A DNA stretch of 64,000 bases from Marinovum algicola (lineage in GTDB: Bacteria; Pseudomonadota; Alphaproteobacteria; Rhodobacterales; Rhodobacteraceae), in the NCBI RefSeq assembly GCF_900109145.1, contig NZ_FNYY01000021.1, forward strand, positions 23,351-87,350. The letters are read 5' to 3'. The notes beneath the pieces were generated by a model, which saw only the letters and a program-made list of their open reading frames with translations, ran no database searches and had not been told where the DNA came from. Every line of letters begins with the position of its first letter. Within the stretch, counting starts at the first letter, position 1. Made by a program: the position numbers and the translations under genes. This document shows, one piece after another, positions 26,120 through 35,504 of the stretch.

Positions 26120-28003
26120 ATGGGATTTGCATCGGTTGCCGACCGCGACGCGATCGAAAACGAAATGCCGTGGAGCGACCGCGACGTGCCGGTCACGATC
26201 TATGGCTTGCTCGACAAGGTAAAGACACGCTTTCCGGAGCGGCCGGCCATCAGCTATCAGCTGATGTCGGGGCCCGGTGATCCGGCGCAGACGGTCTCCT
26301 GGTCCGAGCTGCACGGCAAGGTTTGCCAGGCCGCCAACCTGTTCCGCAGCCTCGGGGTGAAAGAGACCGATGTGGTGGCCTTCGTGCTGCCCAACTGCCT
26401 CGAAACCTCTTATGCGCTGTTCGGCGGCATGGTCGCCGGCATCGTCAACCCGATCAACCCGCTGCTCGAACCCGAGCAGATCGCCGCCATCCTGCGGGAG
26501 ACCAAGGCCAAGGTCGTGGTCACGCTGAAAAGCTTTCCCAAGACCGAGGTGGCGCAGAAGGTGGCCGAGGCGGTGCGCCATGCGCCCGAGGTGACCGATG
26601 TGCTCGAGATCGACCTCAACCGCTATCTGACGCCGCCCAAGAGCTGGATCGTGCCGCTGGTGCGGCCGAAGAACCCGGTCCAGCACCGCGCCACGGTGCG
26701 GAACTTTGTCACCGAACTGGCACGCCACAACACGTCGCTGGATTTCGAGGACGTGCAGAAGGACCGCGTCGGCGCCTATTTCCACACCGGCGGCACCACC
26801 GGCATGCCCAAGGTGGCGCAGCACCTCTATTCCGGCATGATCTACAATGGCTGGCTGGGCGACCGGCTGCTGTTCGACGAGACCGACAGCATCATGTGCC
26901 CGCTGCCGATGTTCCATGTCTTTGCGGTGCATGTGATCCTGATGGCGGCGCTCAGTTCCGGGGCGCAGGTGGTCTTTCCGACACCGCAGGGCTATCGCGG
27001 CGAAGGGGTCTTCGACAATTTCTGGAAGCTGATCGAACGCTGGCAGATCACCTTCATCATCACCGTGCCAACCGCCGTTTCGGCGCTGATGCAACGGCCG
27101 GTGGATGCCGATATCTCTTCGGTCAAGACCGCCTTTTCCGGCTCGGCGCCGATGCCGCTGGAGCTGTTCAAGCGGTTCGAGAGCGCCTCGGACGTGCAGA
27201 TCATCGAAGGCTACGGGCTGACCGAGGCAACCTGCCTGGTGTCGGTCAATCCCACCGAGGGCGAAAAGAAGGTCGGCTCGGTCGGCATCCCGCTGCCCTA
27301 TTGCCACGTCAAGATCGTCAAACACGCGGGCAACGGCCCCGAGGAATGCGCGGTCGACGAGATCGGCGAGATCTGCGTGGCCAACCCCGGCGTCTATGCC
27401 GGCTCGACCTATACCGAGGAAGACAAGAACCACGAGCTGTTCCACGAGGACATCTACCTGCGCACCGGCGATCTCGGGCGGGTCGATGCGGATGGCTATC
27501 TCTGGATCACCGGCCGCGCCAAGGATCTGATCATCCGGGGCGGTCACAATATCGATCCGGCCGAGATCGAGGATGCGCTGCTGTCGCATCCGGCGGTGGC
27601 CATGGCCGGCGCCATCGGCCAACCCGACGCGCATTCCGGCGAGCTGCCCTGCGCCTTTGTCGAGCTGGTGGCGGGGGGCAATGTCACCGAGGAAGCGCTG
27701 ATGGAACATTGCCGCGCCAATGTGCACGAACGCGCGGCGATCCCCAAGCATCTGACGATCCTCGACGAGTTGCCGAAGACGGCGGTGGGCAAGGTGTTCA
27801 AACCCGACCTGCGCAAGATGGCGATCACCCGGGTCTATGACGCGGCGCTGGCCGAGCGCGGGGTGGATGCCCATGTCGCCGAGGTGATCGATGACAAGAA
27901 ACGCGGCCTGGTGGCGCGGATTTCCAAATCCGGCACGGCAAGGGAAGAGGACGTGAGCCATGTTCTCGGCGCCTATACCCGGCCCTGGGAATGGGCCGAG
28001 TAA
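26120..28003 (+). CDS. AMP-forming acyl-CoA synthetase
   Basis: A 627-residue adenylate-forming enzyme that activates a carboxylic acid with ATP and CoA. The P-loop-like AMP-binding motif YFHTGGTTGMPK is at about 216-227. Further motifs are GYGLTEATCLVSVNP, YLRTGDLGRVDADGYLWITGRAKDLIIRGG and the C-terminal catalytic lysine in PKTAVGKVFK. The start at 26120 is supported by a GGGGAGAGA ribosome-binding site; an upstream ATG at 26042 lacks one. Chain-length specificity cannot be told. It is followed by a tandem repeat region rather than an operon partner. Confidence 0.92.
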   Translation: MGFASVADRDAIENEMPWSDRDVPVTIYGLLDKVKTRFPERPAISYQLMSGPGDPAQTVSWSELHGKVCQAANLFRSLGVKETDVVAFVLPNCLETSYALFGGMVAGIVNPINPLLEPEQIAAILRETKAKVVVTLKSFPKTEVAQKVAEAVRHAPEVTDVLEIDLNRYLTPPKSWIVPLVRPKNPVQHRATVRNFVTELARHNTSLDFEDVQKDRVGAYFHTGGTTGMPKVAQHLYSGMIYNGWLGDRLLFDETDSIMCPLPMFHVFAVHVILMAALSSGAQVVFPTPQGYRGEGVFDNFWKLIERWQITFIITVPTAVSALMQRPVDADISSVKTAFSGSAPMPLELFKRFESASDVQIIEGYGLTEATCLVSVNPTEGEKKVGSVGIPLPYCHVKIVKHAGNGPEECAVDEIGEICVANPGVYAGSTYTEEDKNHELFHEDIYLRTGDLGRVDADGYLWITGRAKDLIIRGGHNIDPAEIEDALLSHPAVAMAGAIGQPDAHSGELPCAFVELVAGGNVTEEALMEHCRANVHERAAIPKHLTILDELPKTAVGKVFKPDLRKMAITRVYDAALAERGVDAHVAEVIDDKKRGLVARISKSGTAREEDVSHVLGAYTRPWEWAE

Positions 28004-28017
28004 GCTGCCAGGACCGG

Positions 28018-28341
28018 CCCGCGCCCCGGGCTTGACCCGGGGCCTCTTGGCAGGCCGGTCGCGCTGCCGTTCATTCTGGGGCGTGGTGGGCGAGCCGGGA
28101 GGTCCCGGCACGGCGGCCGGGACGGGGGTGGCTTGCGGCGTGCCTTACGCGTCCCCGCGCCCCGGGCTTGACCCGGGGCCTCTTGGTAGGCCGGTCGCGC
28201 TGCCGTTCATTCTAGGGCGTGGTGGGCGAGCCGGGAGGTCCCGGCGCGGCGGCCGGGACGGGGGTGGCTTGCGGCGTGCCTCACGCGTCCCCGCGCCCCG
28301 GGCTTGACCCGGGGCCTCTTGGCGGGCCTGTGGCGCTGCCG
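28018..28341. repeat. Tandem 136-bp repeat, about 2.4 copies, with CCCCGGG palindromes
   Basis: The unit starting GCGCCCCGGGCTTGACCCGG recurs at 28021, 28157 and 28293, exactly 136 bases apart, with only a few substitutions between copies; the third copy is partial. Each unit contains the perfect hairpin CCCCGGG-CTTGA-CCCGGGG and a second GC-rich segment (GGTCCCGGC...GCCGGGAC). It fills the space between the acyl-CoA synthetase and DUF2237 genes (convergent). No coding potential is evident. Confidence 0.85.
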
Positions 28342-28396
28342 GAAGTTTTGGCCCGAATAGCGCCGCCCGCGCGGCCCCGGCGCGGAGGGCGGGGCG

Positions 28397-28768
28397 TCAG
28401 CCGAGCGCGTTCTCCCGCAGCACCTCGAGCGAGACGATCTCCAGCGCCTTGCGGTGGGTTGCCGCCAGGTTGACCTTGGGCGCGCAGCCCTCGTCATGCG
28501 CTTGAAGGAAGCGGCCGGCGCAGAGGCACCAGTGATCGCCCGGGGCCAGCCCGGCAAAGCCGAAATCCGGGCGCGGCGTCGAGAGATCGTTGCCGACGTA
28601 TTTCGAAAAGGCCAGGAACTCGGCCGTCATCACCGCGCAGACCGTATGGTTGCCGCGGTCCTGGGCGCAGGTGTTGCAATGGCCATCGCGAAAATAGCCG
28701 GTGAGCGGCCGGGTGGAGCAGGGCGCAAGGGTCTCTCCCAGCACGTTGATCGCAGGGTCTTTGTCCAT
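28397..28768 (-). CDS. DUF2237 family protein
   Basis: A 123-residue cytosolic protein with the DUF2237 pattern: NVLGETLAPCSTRPLTGYFRDGHCNT, DRGNHTVCAVMTAEFL, SKYVGNDLSTPRP and PGDHWCLCAGRFLQA. Several conserved cysteines (Cys17, Cys31, Cys34, Cys44, Cys81, Cys83) suggest metal binding, but function is unknown. A GGAAAGGAC ribosome-binding site precedes it. It is 18 bases downstream of pth, in the same direction. Confidence 0.85.
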   Translation of the reverse strand: MDKDPAINVLGETLAPCSTRPLTGYFRDGHCNTCAQDRGNHTVCAVMTAEFLAFSKYVGNDLSTPRPDFGFAGLAPGDHWCLCAGRFLQAHDEGCAPKVNLAATHRKALEIVSLEVLRENALG

Positions 28769-28786
28769 GATGTGTCCTTTCCCGCC

Positions 28787-29482
28787 TCAGCGAAACTTGT
28801 CGGCCAGCTTCTGCAACGGCGACCGGCTGTCTTCCTCCGGCGCGGCAGCCGGCCCTGCGGCCTTGGCCGGGGGGGGCGTCTTCGCCCCGGACGCGGATGA
28901 AGTGGAGCTGCGCGGCGGCGCGACCTGAAGCGCCACGGCGTTGAGAAACTTCGACCGATCTCCGCGCGCCAGATCGTCGGCGCCCTGGCTGATGCCGGTC
29001 AGCAACGGCTCGAGCCAGTCGCCATCCGCCTTGGCGAAATCGTGCAGCACATAGCCCGAGACCAGCTCCTTGCGGCCGGGATGGCCGATCCCCAGCCGCA
29101 CCCGGTGATAGGCCTCGCCGATGTGGCCGTGGATCGAACGCAGCCCGTTGTGGCCGGCATGGCCGCCGCCGGTCTTGACCCGGCATTTGCCCGGCGCCAG
29201 GTCAAGCTCGTCGTGAAACACGGTGACGTCCTCCGCCGCGAGCTTGTAGAACCGCATCGCCTCGCCCACCGCCTGGCCGGAGCGGTTCATGAAGGTGTCG
29301 GGCTTGAGCAGCAGCAGCTTGTCGCCGCCCAGCCGGCCTTCGGCCACACGCCCCTGAAAGCGGGATTTCCACGGGCCGAAGCCGTGCGCCTCGGCGATCC
29401 GGTCGACCGCCATGAAGCCGATGTTGTGCCGGTTGCCCGCATACTGCCCGCCGGGATTGCCCAAACCCACGAAAATCTGCAT
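28787..29482 (-). CDS. pth: Peptidyl-tRNA hydrolase
   Basis: A 231-residue Pth that recycles peptidyl-tRNA dropped from ribosomes. The core has [21 protein letters not shown] with the catalytic His near residue 20, [41 protein letters not shown] and [10 protein letters not shown]. The start at 29482 gives the standard [11 protein letters not shown]. About 40 residues beyond the usual end form a Pro/Ala/Ser-rich tail ending in a basic amphipathic segment. It lies downstream of rplY, separated by a terminator, the usual alphaproteobacterial arrangement. Confidence 0.95.
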   Translation of the reverse strand: MQIFVGLGNPGGQYAGNRHNIGFMAVDRIAEAHGFGPWKSRFQGRVAEGRLGGDKLLLLKPDTFMNRSGQAVGEAMRFYKLAAEDVTVFHDELDLAPGKCRVKTGGGHAGHNGLRSIHGHIGEAYHRVRLGIGHPGRKELVSGYVLHDFAKADGDWLEPLLTGISQGADDLARGDRSKFLNAVALQVAPPRSSTSSASGAKTPPPAKAAGPAAAPEEDSRSPLQKLADKFR

Positions 29483-29543
29483 CTGCTCCGCTCCTCTGGC
29501 TCTGTTTCCTTGTGCCCGCTTTCCGGCCCGGGCTTCAATGCAA

Positions 29544-29571
29544 AAAGCCCCGGACCTGCGCCCGGGGCTTT
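29544..29571 (-). terminator. Rho-independent terminator of rplY
   Basis: Read on the minus strand, AAAGCCCCGG and CCGGGGCTTT form a 10-bp stem with an 8-base loop and a T-rich tail (from the A-run at 29542-29546). It lies 25 bases past the rplY stop and before pth. Confidence 0.85.
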
Positions 29572-29595
29572 CCATCAATTCTAGGGCAGCGAAGA

Positions 29596-30240
29596 TCAGT
29601 CTTCGGTCTGCTCGGTCGCCGGAACCTCGTCGGCATCCACATCCTCTTCCTCTTCGTCGGCGGCCTTGAGGCCGGAGGGGGCAGAGATGTTGCAGATCAC
29701 GAAATCCCGTTCGACGGTCGGCTTGGCGCCCTCCGGCAGGGTCACGTCAGAGATGTGCACGATGTCGCCGATTTCCATCCCGGTCAGGTCGACGGTGATG
29801 TGATCGGGGATGTCACCGGCGGTCACCACCAACTCGACCTCGGGGCGAACGACGGTCAGAACGCCGCCCTTCTTGATGCCGGGGGCCGCGTCTTCGTTCA
29901 CGAAATCGACGTGGATGAAGAGGTTGATCTTGGTGGTACGGCGCAGGCGCATCAGGTCGAGGTGCGTCGGCAGGTCCTTGACCACATCGCGCTGCACGTC
30001 GCGGCAGATCACCCGAACGTCGTCATGACCGTCAACCTTGAGGTTGAACAGGGTCGACTTGAAGCGGCCTGCCTTCAGGCGCTTGAACAGCTCGTTGAAC
30101 GGAACCTGAATCGGAAGCGGATCAACGTCGCCACCAAAAACGATACCCGGAACCATGCCGTCGCGGCGTGCCTGACGAGCGGCGCCCTTGCCTGTCCCCG
30201 TGCGTTCCTGGGCAATAAGATCTGGGATCTCACCAGCCAT
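29596..30240 (-). CDS. rplY: Ribosomal protein bL25, CTC form
   Basis: A 214-residue bL25 of the general-stress-protein CTC type. The 5S rRNA-binding N-terminal domain (about 5-95) carries [25 protein letters not shown]. The C-terminal domain (about 100-190) contains [14 protein letters not shown] and [24 protein letters not shown]. An acidic tail ([13 protein letters not shown]) ends the protein. The start is the ATG at 30240, followed by the standard MAGEIPDL; the longer frame upstream is spurious. Confidence 0.96.
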   Translation of the reverse strand: MAGEIPDLIAQERTGTGKGAARQARRDGMVPGIVFGGDVDPLPIQVPFNELFKRLKAGRFKSTLFNLKVDGHDDVRVICRDVQRDVVKDLPTHLDLMRLRRTTKINLFIHVDFVNEDAAPGIKKGGVLTVVRPEVELVVTAGDIPDHITVDLTGMEIGDIVHISDVTLPEGAKPTVERDFVICNISAPSGLKAADEEEEDVDADEVPATEQTED

Positions 30241-30403
30241 GTCATTTTCTCCTAAAACAAGGCGGGAATCCTCCAAGGCTGTATCCCCGCGTGAAGGCGC
30301 GCGTATAGACCGGATTGCGAAGTTTGGAAACCCCATTTCCGGCAGAGCCGGGCCTGCGTTTTTGCCGATTGCCAGCGCGGCCGTGTCATGGCACGGCTTG
30401 GCG

Positions 30404-31561
30404 ATGATTTCACGTGACGATATCCGCGCCGCGCGCGCGCCCCTGGCCTGCTTTCTGACGCTGGGTCTGCTCTGGGGCGCCTTTGCCGCGCAGGTGCCCG
30501 GCATCAAGGCACGGATCGACGTCAATGACGGCGTCTTCGGCCTCTGCCTGCTGGTGGCGGCGCTGGGAACTATCGTCGCGATGTGGCTGGCGCCGCGTCT
30601 CGACGCGCGGCTGGAGCAGCGCACCCTGCCGGCGCTGGCGCTGGCGGCCGCGGTGCTGTTTCTGCTGCCGGGGCTGGCGACCGGGCCGCTGGGTTTTGCG
30701 CCGCTGCTTCTGGTCGCGGCCGGCACCACCGGCGCGCTCGACGTGGTGATGAATGCGCGGATCTCGGGGGTCGAGGCGCGGCGCGGCCGGCCGCTGATGA
30801 ACTTTGCCCATGCGGTGTTTTCCATGGCCTATGCGGTCTCGGCCCTGACCGCCGGGCTGCTGCGCGAAGCCGGCTGGCCGCCGGTGGCGGTCTTTGCGCT
30901 GATCGCGCTGGCCATCCTCGCGCTGGTACGCGTGGCGCTCAGCGACCGCGCCGCGCCGCTCGACGAGGCGGCCGGCGCAGGGGCACCGGCGGCGGGCGGG
31001 CTGATCTGGCTCGGCGGACTGGTGATCCTGATCGGCTTCATGGCGGAAAACGCCACCGAGGGCTGGTCGGCCCTGCACCTCGAACGGTCTCTCGGTGGCG
31101 GCGCGGCCGAAGGCGCGATGGGCCCGGCGATCCTCGGCGGAACCATGGCGCTGGGGCGGCTGGGCGGCCAGGCGCTGGTGACCCGGTTCAGCGAGGTTAC
31201 CGTTCTGGCGCTGGCCGCGGCGCTGTCGGCGACGGGTGCCTTTGCGGCCGCCTTTGCCGAGAGCCTCGCCATGGCCTATGCCGGATTTGCCGTGCTGGGG
31301 CTGGGTGTCTCGGTGGTGGCGCCGATGGCGTTTTCCTATGTCGGCCGCAATGTCGGCAACCGCGCCCGCACAGGTGTCATCGCGCAGATTTCCATGATCG
31401 GCTATACCGGCTTTTTCATCGGGCCGCCGGTCATGGGCTTCGTCTCCGAGGCCATCGGCCTCGGCTGGTCCTTCGCGGCGATGGGCGCGGCGCTGCTGGT
31501 CATCACCTTCGTCCTCGCGCCGCTGCTCGCAACCCATCACAGGAGAGGCCATGTTGGCTGA
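30404..31561 (+). CDS. MFS transporter
   Basis: A 385-residue polytopic protein with about twelve hydrophobic segments, of the FucP/YbjJ-like major facilitator type. Helix 1 contains [24 protein letters not shown] long Ala/Gly-rich middle loop ([13 protein letters not shown]) separates the two six-helix halves. The [16 protein letters not shown] motif in helix 7 is characteristic of the YbjJ/inner-membrane group. The start is ATG at 30404; no strong ribosome-binding site is visible. It overlaps the GNAT gene by 11 bases. The substrate is unknown. Confidence 0.8.
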   Translation: MISRDDIRAARAPLACFLTLGLLWGAFAAQVPGIKARIDVNDGVFGLCLLVAALGTIVAMWLAPRLDARLEQRTLPALALAAAVLFLLPGLATGPLGFAPLLLVAAGTTGALDVVMNARISGVEARRGRPLMNFAHAVFSMAYAVSALTAGLLREAGWPPVAVFALIALAILALVRVALSDRAAPLDEAAGAGAPAAGGLIWLGGLVILIGFMAENATEGWSALHLERSLGGGAAEGAMGPAILGGTMALGRLGGQALVTRFSEVTVLALAAALSATGAFAAAFAESLAMAYAGFAVLGLGVSVVAPMAFSYVGRNVGNRARTGVIAQISMIGYTGFFIGPPVMGFVSEAIGLGWSFAAMGAALLVITFVLAPLLATHHRRGHVG

Positions 31562-32150
31562 CGGTTCCCACGACATTCCCCCCGGCAAGGTGGTCGAGGT
31601 CACCACCTATCTGGAAATGCGCCGGCCGCCGCCCGCGCGCGGCGGTGCCATGCCCGAAGGCTGCACCATCCGCCACGTCACCGATCCCGATCCGGCCTGG
31701 TATCGCGCTCTGTTTCTGCGCGTCGGCGGCGCGGACTGGTTGTGGTTTTCGCGGCTGCGTCTGTCCGAGGCCGCGCTCGGCGCTGCGATCACCGACCCCG
31801 GTGTCGAGGTCTATGCGGTCGAATGCCAGGGCCGTGCCGAAGGCCTGCTCGAACTCGACAGCCGCGACGGGGAGAGCTGCGAACTGGCCTATTTCGGCCT
31901 CACCCCGGCGCTGATCGGTCAGGGCGTCGGCCGCGCCCTGATGAATTTCGCCATCGAGCGGGCCTTTTCCCGGCCCATCACCCGGTTCCACGTCCACACC
32001 TGCCAGCTCGACAGCCCGCAGGCGCTGGGGTTCTATCGCCGCGCGGGCTTCACCCCGGTCCGCCAGAGTGTCGAAGTCAGCGACGACCCCCGTCTCACCG
32101 GCGATCTGCCGCCTGAGGCCGGGTCGCATGTGCCGATTTTCCGCCCCTGA
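31551..32150 (+). CDS. GNAT-family N-acetyltransferase
   Basis: A 199-residue acetyltransferase. The acetyl-CoA binding loop is in LTPALIGQGVGRALMNFAIERAF (about 123-145). The C-terminal strand-helix HTCQLDSPQALGFYRRAGFTPV is typical of GNAT motif B. About 35 N-terminal residues precede the fold. An AGGAGAGG ribosome-binding site lies inside the end of the MFS gene, so translation is likely coupled. The substrate is unknown; pairing with an exporter may point to modification and efflux of one compound, but this is inference. Confidence 0.82.
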   Translation: MLADGSHDIPPGKVVEVTTYLEMRRPPPARGGAMPEGCTIRHVTDPDPAWYRALFLRVGGADWLWFSRLRLSEAALGAAITDPGVEVYAVECQGRAEGLLELDSRDGESCELAYFGLTPALIGQGVGRALMNFAIERAFSRPITRFHVHTCQLDSPQALGFYRRAGFTPVRQSVEVSDDPRLTGDLPPEAGSHVPIFRP

Positions 32151-32203
32151 TCCCCGGTCTTCTTCTGTTCACAAATACCCGCGGGCGAGGCGCCGCAGGC
32201 GGC

Positions 32204-32223
32204 GGGGGCAGCGCCCCCTTTTT
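32204..32223 (+). terminator. Rho-independent terminator after the MFS-GNAT pair
   Basis: GGGGGC and GCCCCC form a 6-bp stem with an AGC loop, directly followed by five T residues, 54 bases after the GNAT stop. Confidence 0.75.
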
Positions 32224-32255
32224 CCGCCTCGGGCGGCCATCAACCCCGGTGGCGC

Positions 32256-33422
32256 TCAGCGCTGCCAGCGGCCGCCGAAATCCTCCGGCACCCGCAGGAT
32301 ATCGCGGTTCACCTGCTTGATGTCGCGTTTGCCGCAGAGCGCCATCGAGACGTCGAGCTCCTTGTGGATCACCTCCAGCGCCCGGGTCACGCCGGCCTCG
32401 CCCATGGCCCCGAGACCATAGATGAAGGCGCGGCCGATATAGGTGCCCTTGGCGCCCATGGCGACGGCCTTGAGCACGTCCTGGCCCGAGCGGATGCCGC
32501 TGTCGAGATGCACTTCGATCTCGTCGCCCACCGCATCCAGGATTTCCGGCAGCACCCGGATCGAGGACAGCGCCCCGTCGAGCTGCCGTCCGCCATGGTT
32601 CGACACCACGATGGCATCGGCGCCGACCTTGAGCGCCATCCGGGCGTCCTCGGCATCGAGAATGCCTTTCAGGATCACCTTGCCGCCCCACAGCTCCTTG
32701 AGCTTTGCGATCTTGCCCCAGTCCAGCGTGAGGTCGAAATTCTCGTTGGTCCAGGCCATGAGCGAAGCGGGGTCGGAGATGTCCTTGACATGGCCGACGA
32801 TATTGCGGAACTCGCGCCGCCGGGTCTGCAACATGCCCAGCCCCCAGCGCCAGCGGGTCGCCAGATCGGCGATCACGGCCGGGGTCAACTTGGGCGGGGC
32901 CGACAGGCCGTTCTTCAGATCCTTGTGGCGCTGGCCGAGGATTTGCAGATCGAGGGTGATCACCAGCGCCGAGCACCTTGCGGCCCGGGCGCGTTCGACC
33001 AGGCGGCGCACATAATCCTCGTCCTTCATGGTGTAGAGCTGGAACCAGAAAGGCTTGCTTGTGGCCTCGGCCACATCCTCGATCGAACAGATCGACATGG
33101 TCGAGAGGGTGAAGGGCACGCCGAATTTTTCGGCGGCTTTCGCAGCCAGGATCTCGCCGTCGGCATGTTGCATGCCGGTCATGCCCACCGGCGCCAGCGC
33201 CACCGGCATCGCCACATCCTCGCCGATCATCCGGCTGGCGGTGGCGCGGTTGTCGATGCTCACCGCCACCCGCTGACGCAGGCGGATCTGGTCGAAGTCC
33301 GAGCTGTTTTCGCGAAAGGTCTGCTCGGTCCAGCTGCCGGATTCGCAGTAGTCGTAGAACATCCGCGGCGCCCGCGATTTGTAGAGTCGTTTGAGGTCGT
33401 CGATGGAGGTGATCACGGGCAT
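32256..33422 (-). CDS. lldD: FMN-dependent L-lactate dehydrogenase
   Basis: A 388-residue alpha-hydroxy-acid oxidase/dehydrogenase family protein that oxidises L-lactate to pyruvate and feeds electrons to the respiratory chain. Visible are PVALAPVGMTGMQHADGE near the N-terminus, the FMN-site lysine in GGKVILKGIL and the catalytic His in SNHGGRQLDGALSSI, followed by DSGIRSGQDVLKAVAMGAK. Length fits LldD. Related 2-hydroxy acids remain possible. It is divergent from the H-NOX gene. No regulator or permease gene lies beside it. Confidence 0.88.
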   Translation of the reverse strand: MPVITSIDDLKRLYKSRAPRMFYDYCESGSWTEQTFRENSSDFDQIRLRQRVAVSIDNRATASRMIGEDVAMPVALAPVGMTGMQHADGEILAAKAAEKFGVPFTLSTMSICSIEDVAEATSKPFWFQLYTMKDEDYVRRLVERARAARCSALVITLDLQILGQRHKDLKNGLSAPPKLTPAVIADLATRWRWGLGMLQTRRREFRNIVGHVKDISDPASLMAWTNENFDLTLDWGKIAKLKELWGGKVILKGILDAEDARMALKVGADAIVVSNHGGRQLDGALSSIRVLPEILDAVGDEIEVHLDSGIRSGQDVLKAVAMGAKGTYIGRAFIYGLGAMGEAGVTRALEVIHKELDVSMALCGKRDIKQVNRDILRVPEDFGGRWQR

Positions 33423-33556
33423 GAGCGGCTCATTTGCTGGATTGGTAAATTTTCCTTACCAGTTTGCCGATTTTCTCGCAAGTGGCCTGCGACGGAGTTT
33501 AAGCGCCTTTTTACTTCTCTGGGCTAGACCGGATCCAGCAGCCAAGGAGACGGCAG

Positions 33557-34102
33557 ATGAAAGGCATGGTTTTCACCGAATTGCTGAGCATGGCGGAGCA
33601 TGCGCTCGGCGAAGCGGCGGTCGACGATATCCTCGACGGGCTGGCACTGGACAATGACGGCGCCTACAGCGCGGTGGGCAATTATTCCTGTGGCGAATTG
33701 ATGCGCATTGTCGGCGCGATCAGCGACCATACGGCGATTCCGGTGCCGGAGTTGCAACGCCGCTTCGGCCAATGGGTTCATGGACGGTTCGTCGAAGGGT
33801 ATCCGGCGTTTTTCGCCGACAAACCCAATGCCCTGGCCATGCTCGACGCGATCGAGAACGAGGTGCATGTCGAAGTGCGCAAGCTCTACCCCGATGCCGA
33901 GCTTCCGACGTTCGAGACCGAGTGGCACGGCATGCGCGCGCTGACCATGACCTATCGCTCGGACCGGCCGCTGGTGCCCTTCTGCCATGGCATGATCGAA
34001 GCCTGCGTAGCGCATTTCAGGCAGCCGGCCGAGATCACGGTGACCGAGATCGGCGATGATCACGCCCGCGCGGCGCGTTTTCACGTGCAACTGACCGGGT
34101 AG
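33557..34102 (+). CDS. H-NOX haem-based gas sensor
   Basis: A 181-residue haem NO/O2-binding domain protein. The proximal haem ligand is His104 (in NEVHVEVRKLYPDAELP). The haem-propionate clamp YxSxR is present as Tyr133-Ser135-Arg137. No distal tyrosine equivalent to the O2-binding forms could be identified by eye, so NO sensing is more likely. The start ATG lies 7 bases after an AAGGAGACGG ribosome-binding site. It sits 4 bases upstream of a soluble hybrid histidine kinase, the classic H-NOX/kinase pairing in which the NO-bound sensor inhibits kinase autophosphorylation. Confidence 0.92.
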   Translation: MKGMVFTELLSMAEHALGEAAVDDILDGLALDNDGAYSAVGNYSCGELMRIVGAISDHTAIPVPELQRRFGQWVHGRFVEGYPAFFADKPNALAMLDAIENEVHVEVRKLYPDAELPTFETEWHGMRALTMTYRSDRPLVPFCHGMIEACVAHFRQPAEITVTEIGDDHARAARFHVQLTG

Positions 34103-34106
34103 GCGG

Positions 34107-35477
34107 GTGGACGGCGATCCGCCCAGATCGGACACCGCGCCGGTCTCGCGCCGGCGCTACCTGCGCGAGCGCAGGGCCCGCGAAGAGGCGGAATCCCTGC
34201 TCGACCAGAAAAGCCGCGAACTCTTTGTCGCCAATTCGGCGCTGCGCGAGCAGGCGGCCACGCTGGAGGATCAGGTGCGCGCGCGCACCGCCGAGCTGAC
34301 CCGCGCCACCGCCGCGGCCGAGCGCGCCAATGCCGCCAAGACCGCCTTTCTGGCAATGATCAGCCATGAGATCCGCACGCCGCTCAACGGTGTGCTCGGC
34401 ATGGCCGAGGCGCTGAACGATACCGGGCTGGAACTGGCGCAGAAGGACATGCTCGACGTGATGACCGCCTCGGGGCAGGCGCTGCTGTCGATCGTCAACG
34501 ACATTCTCGACCTCACCAAGATCGAGGCCGAGCAGATGGAGATCGAGGAGATCGCCTTCAACCTGCACGAGCTGCTGGAAGGGGTCTGCCGGCTCCATGC
34601 GCTCAAGGCCGAGGAAAAGGGGCTGAGCTTCGAGCGCAGCTTGGAGTTCGGCAGCGACCGGCGGGTGGTGTCCGATCCGACGCGGATGCGGCAGGTGATC
34701 TCGAACCTGGTGTCCAATGCCGTCAAATTCACCCTGCGCGGCAGCGTGCGGCTGGAGGCACGGGTGCTGTCATCGGCGGAAGCGTGCGCGCGGCTCGAGG
34801 TGCGGGTCAGCGACACCGGTCCCGGGGTGCCGGCCGACAAGCGCGACCGGTTGTTCCAGCCGTTCTCGCAAACCGATGCCTCGATCACCCGCCGCCATGG
34901 CGGCACCGGGCTGGGCCTGTGGATCGCCCGGCGGATCTGCGCGCTGATGGCGGGCGACCTGGTGTTCGACAGCCCGCCGGAGGGCGGTGCCGTCTTTGTC
35001 GCTTCGTTCCGGCTAGCCGCCGCAGATGCCCCCGAGACCACCGGCCTGCTCGGCCCGCGCGAGGCCGAGGCCGTATTGCGCGCCCGACCCTGGCGGGTTC
35101 TCGCGGCCGAGGACAACAAGACCAACCGGCTGGTGCTGCACCATCTGCTCAAGCCCTATCCGCTCGAGCTGACCATGGTCGGGAACGGCGCCGAGGCGGT
35201 TGCAGAGGGGCGGGGCGGCGGGTTCGACCTGATGCTGATGGATGTGAACATGCCGGTGATGGGCGGGCTCGAGGCGGTGGCGCTGATCCGCGCGCATGAG
35301 GCCGAAACCGGGCGTGCCCGATGCCCGGTCATCGCCCTGACCGCCAATGCCATGACTCATCAGGTCGAGGAATATCTGCGGCGCGGGATCGATGGCCATG
35401 TCGCCAAGCCGGTCAAACGCGAGGTGCTGGTGCAGCGCATGGCCGATCTGCTGCGCGCCGGGGGTGCGGCGGGGTGA
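34107..35477 (+). CDS. Soluble hybrid histidine kinase (H-NOX-associated)
   Basis: A 456-residue kinase, GTG start at 34107. The order is an N-terminal coiled coil (about 15-75), the HisKA domain with SHEIRTPLNGVLGMAEAL (phospho-His near residue 90), the HATPase domain (N box SNLVSNAVKF; G1 DTGPGVP; G2 GGTGLGLWIARR), then a C-terminal receiver domain (about 328-450) with the phospho-Asp in MLMDVNMPVMGG and the Lys in HVAKPVKRE. There is no membrane segment. It is co-translated with the H-NOX gene. No output regulator or HPt protein is adjacent, so phosphotransfer must go to a partner elsewhere. Confidence 0.9.
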   Translation: MDGDPPRSDTAPVSRRRYLRERRAREEAESLLDQKSRELFVANSALREQAATLEDQVRARTAELTRATAAAERANAAKTAFLAMISHEIRTPLNGVLGMAEALNDTGLELAQKDMLDVMTASGQALLSIVNDILDLTKIEAEQMEIEEIAFNLHELLEGVCRLHALKAEEKGLSFERSLEFGSDRRVVSDPTRMRQVISNLVSNAVKFTLRGSVRLEARVLSSAEACARLEVRVSDTGPGVPADKRDRLFQPFSQTDASITRRHGGTGLGLWIARRICALMAGDLVFDSPPEGGAVFVASFRLAAADAPETTGLLGPREAEAVLRARPWRVLAAEDNKTNRLVLHHLLKPYPLELTMVGNGAEAVAEGRGGGFDLMLMDVNMPVMGGLEAVALIRAHEAETGRARCPVIALTANAMTHQVEEYLRRGIDGHVAKPVKREVLVQRMADLLRAGGAAG

Positions 35478-35504
35478 GGGGCTCGCCCGGGAGCAAGGCG
35501 GCCA

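Noticed and set aside
28018..28341. CRISPR array
   Set aside because: The repeat unit is 136 bases, the copies are contiguous without distinct spacers, and there are no cas genes.
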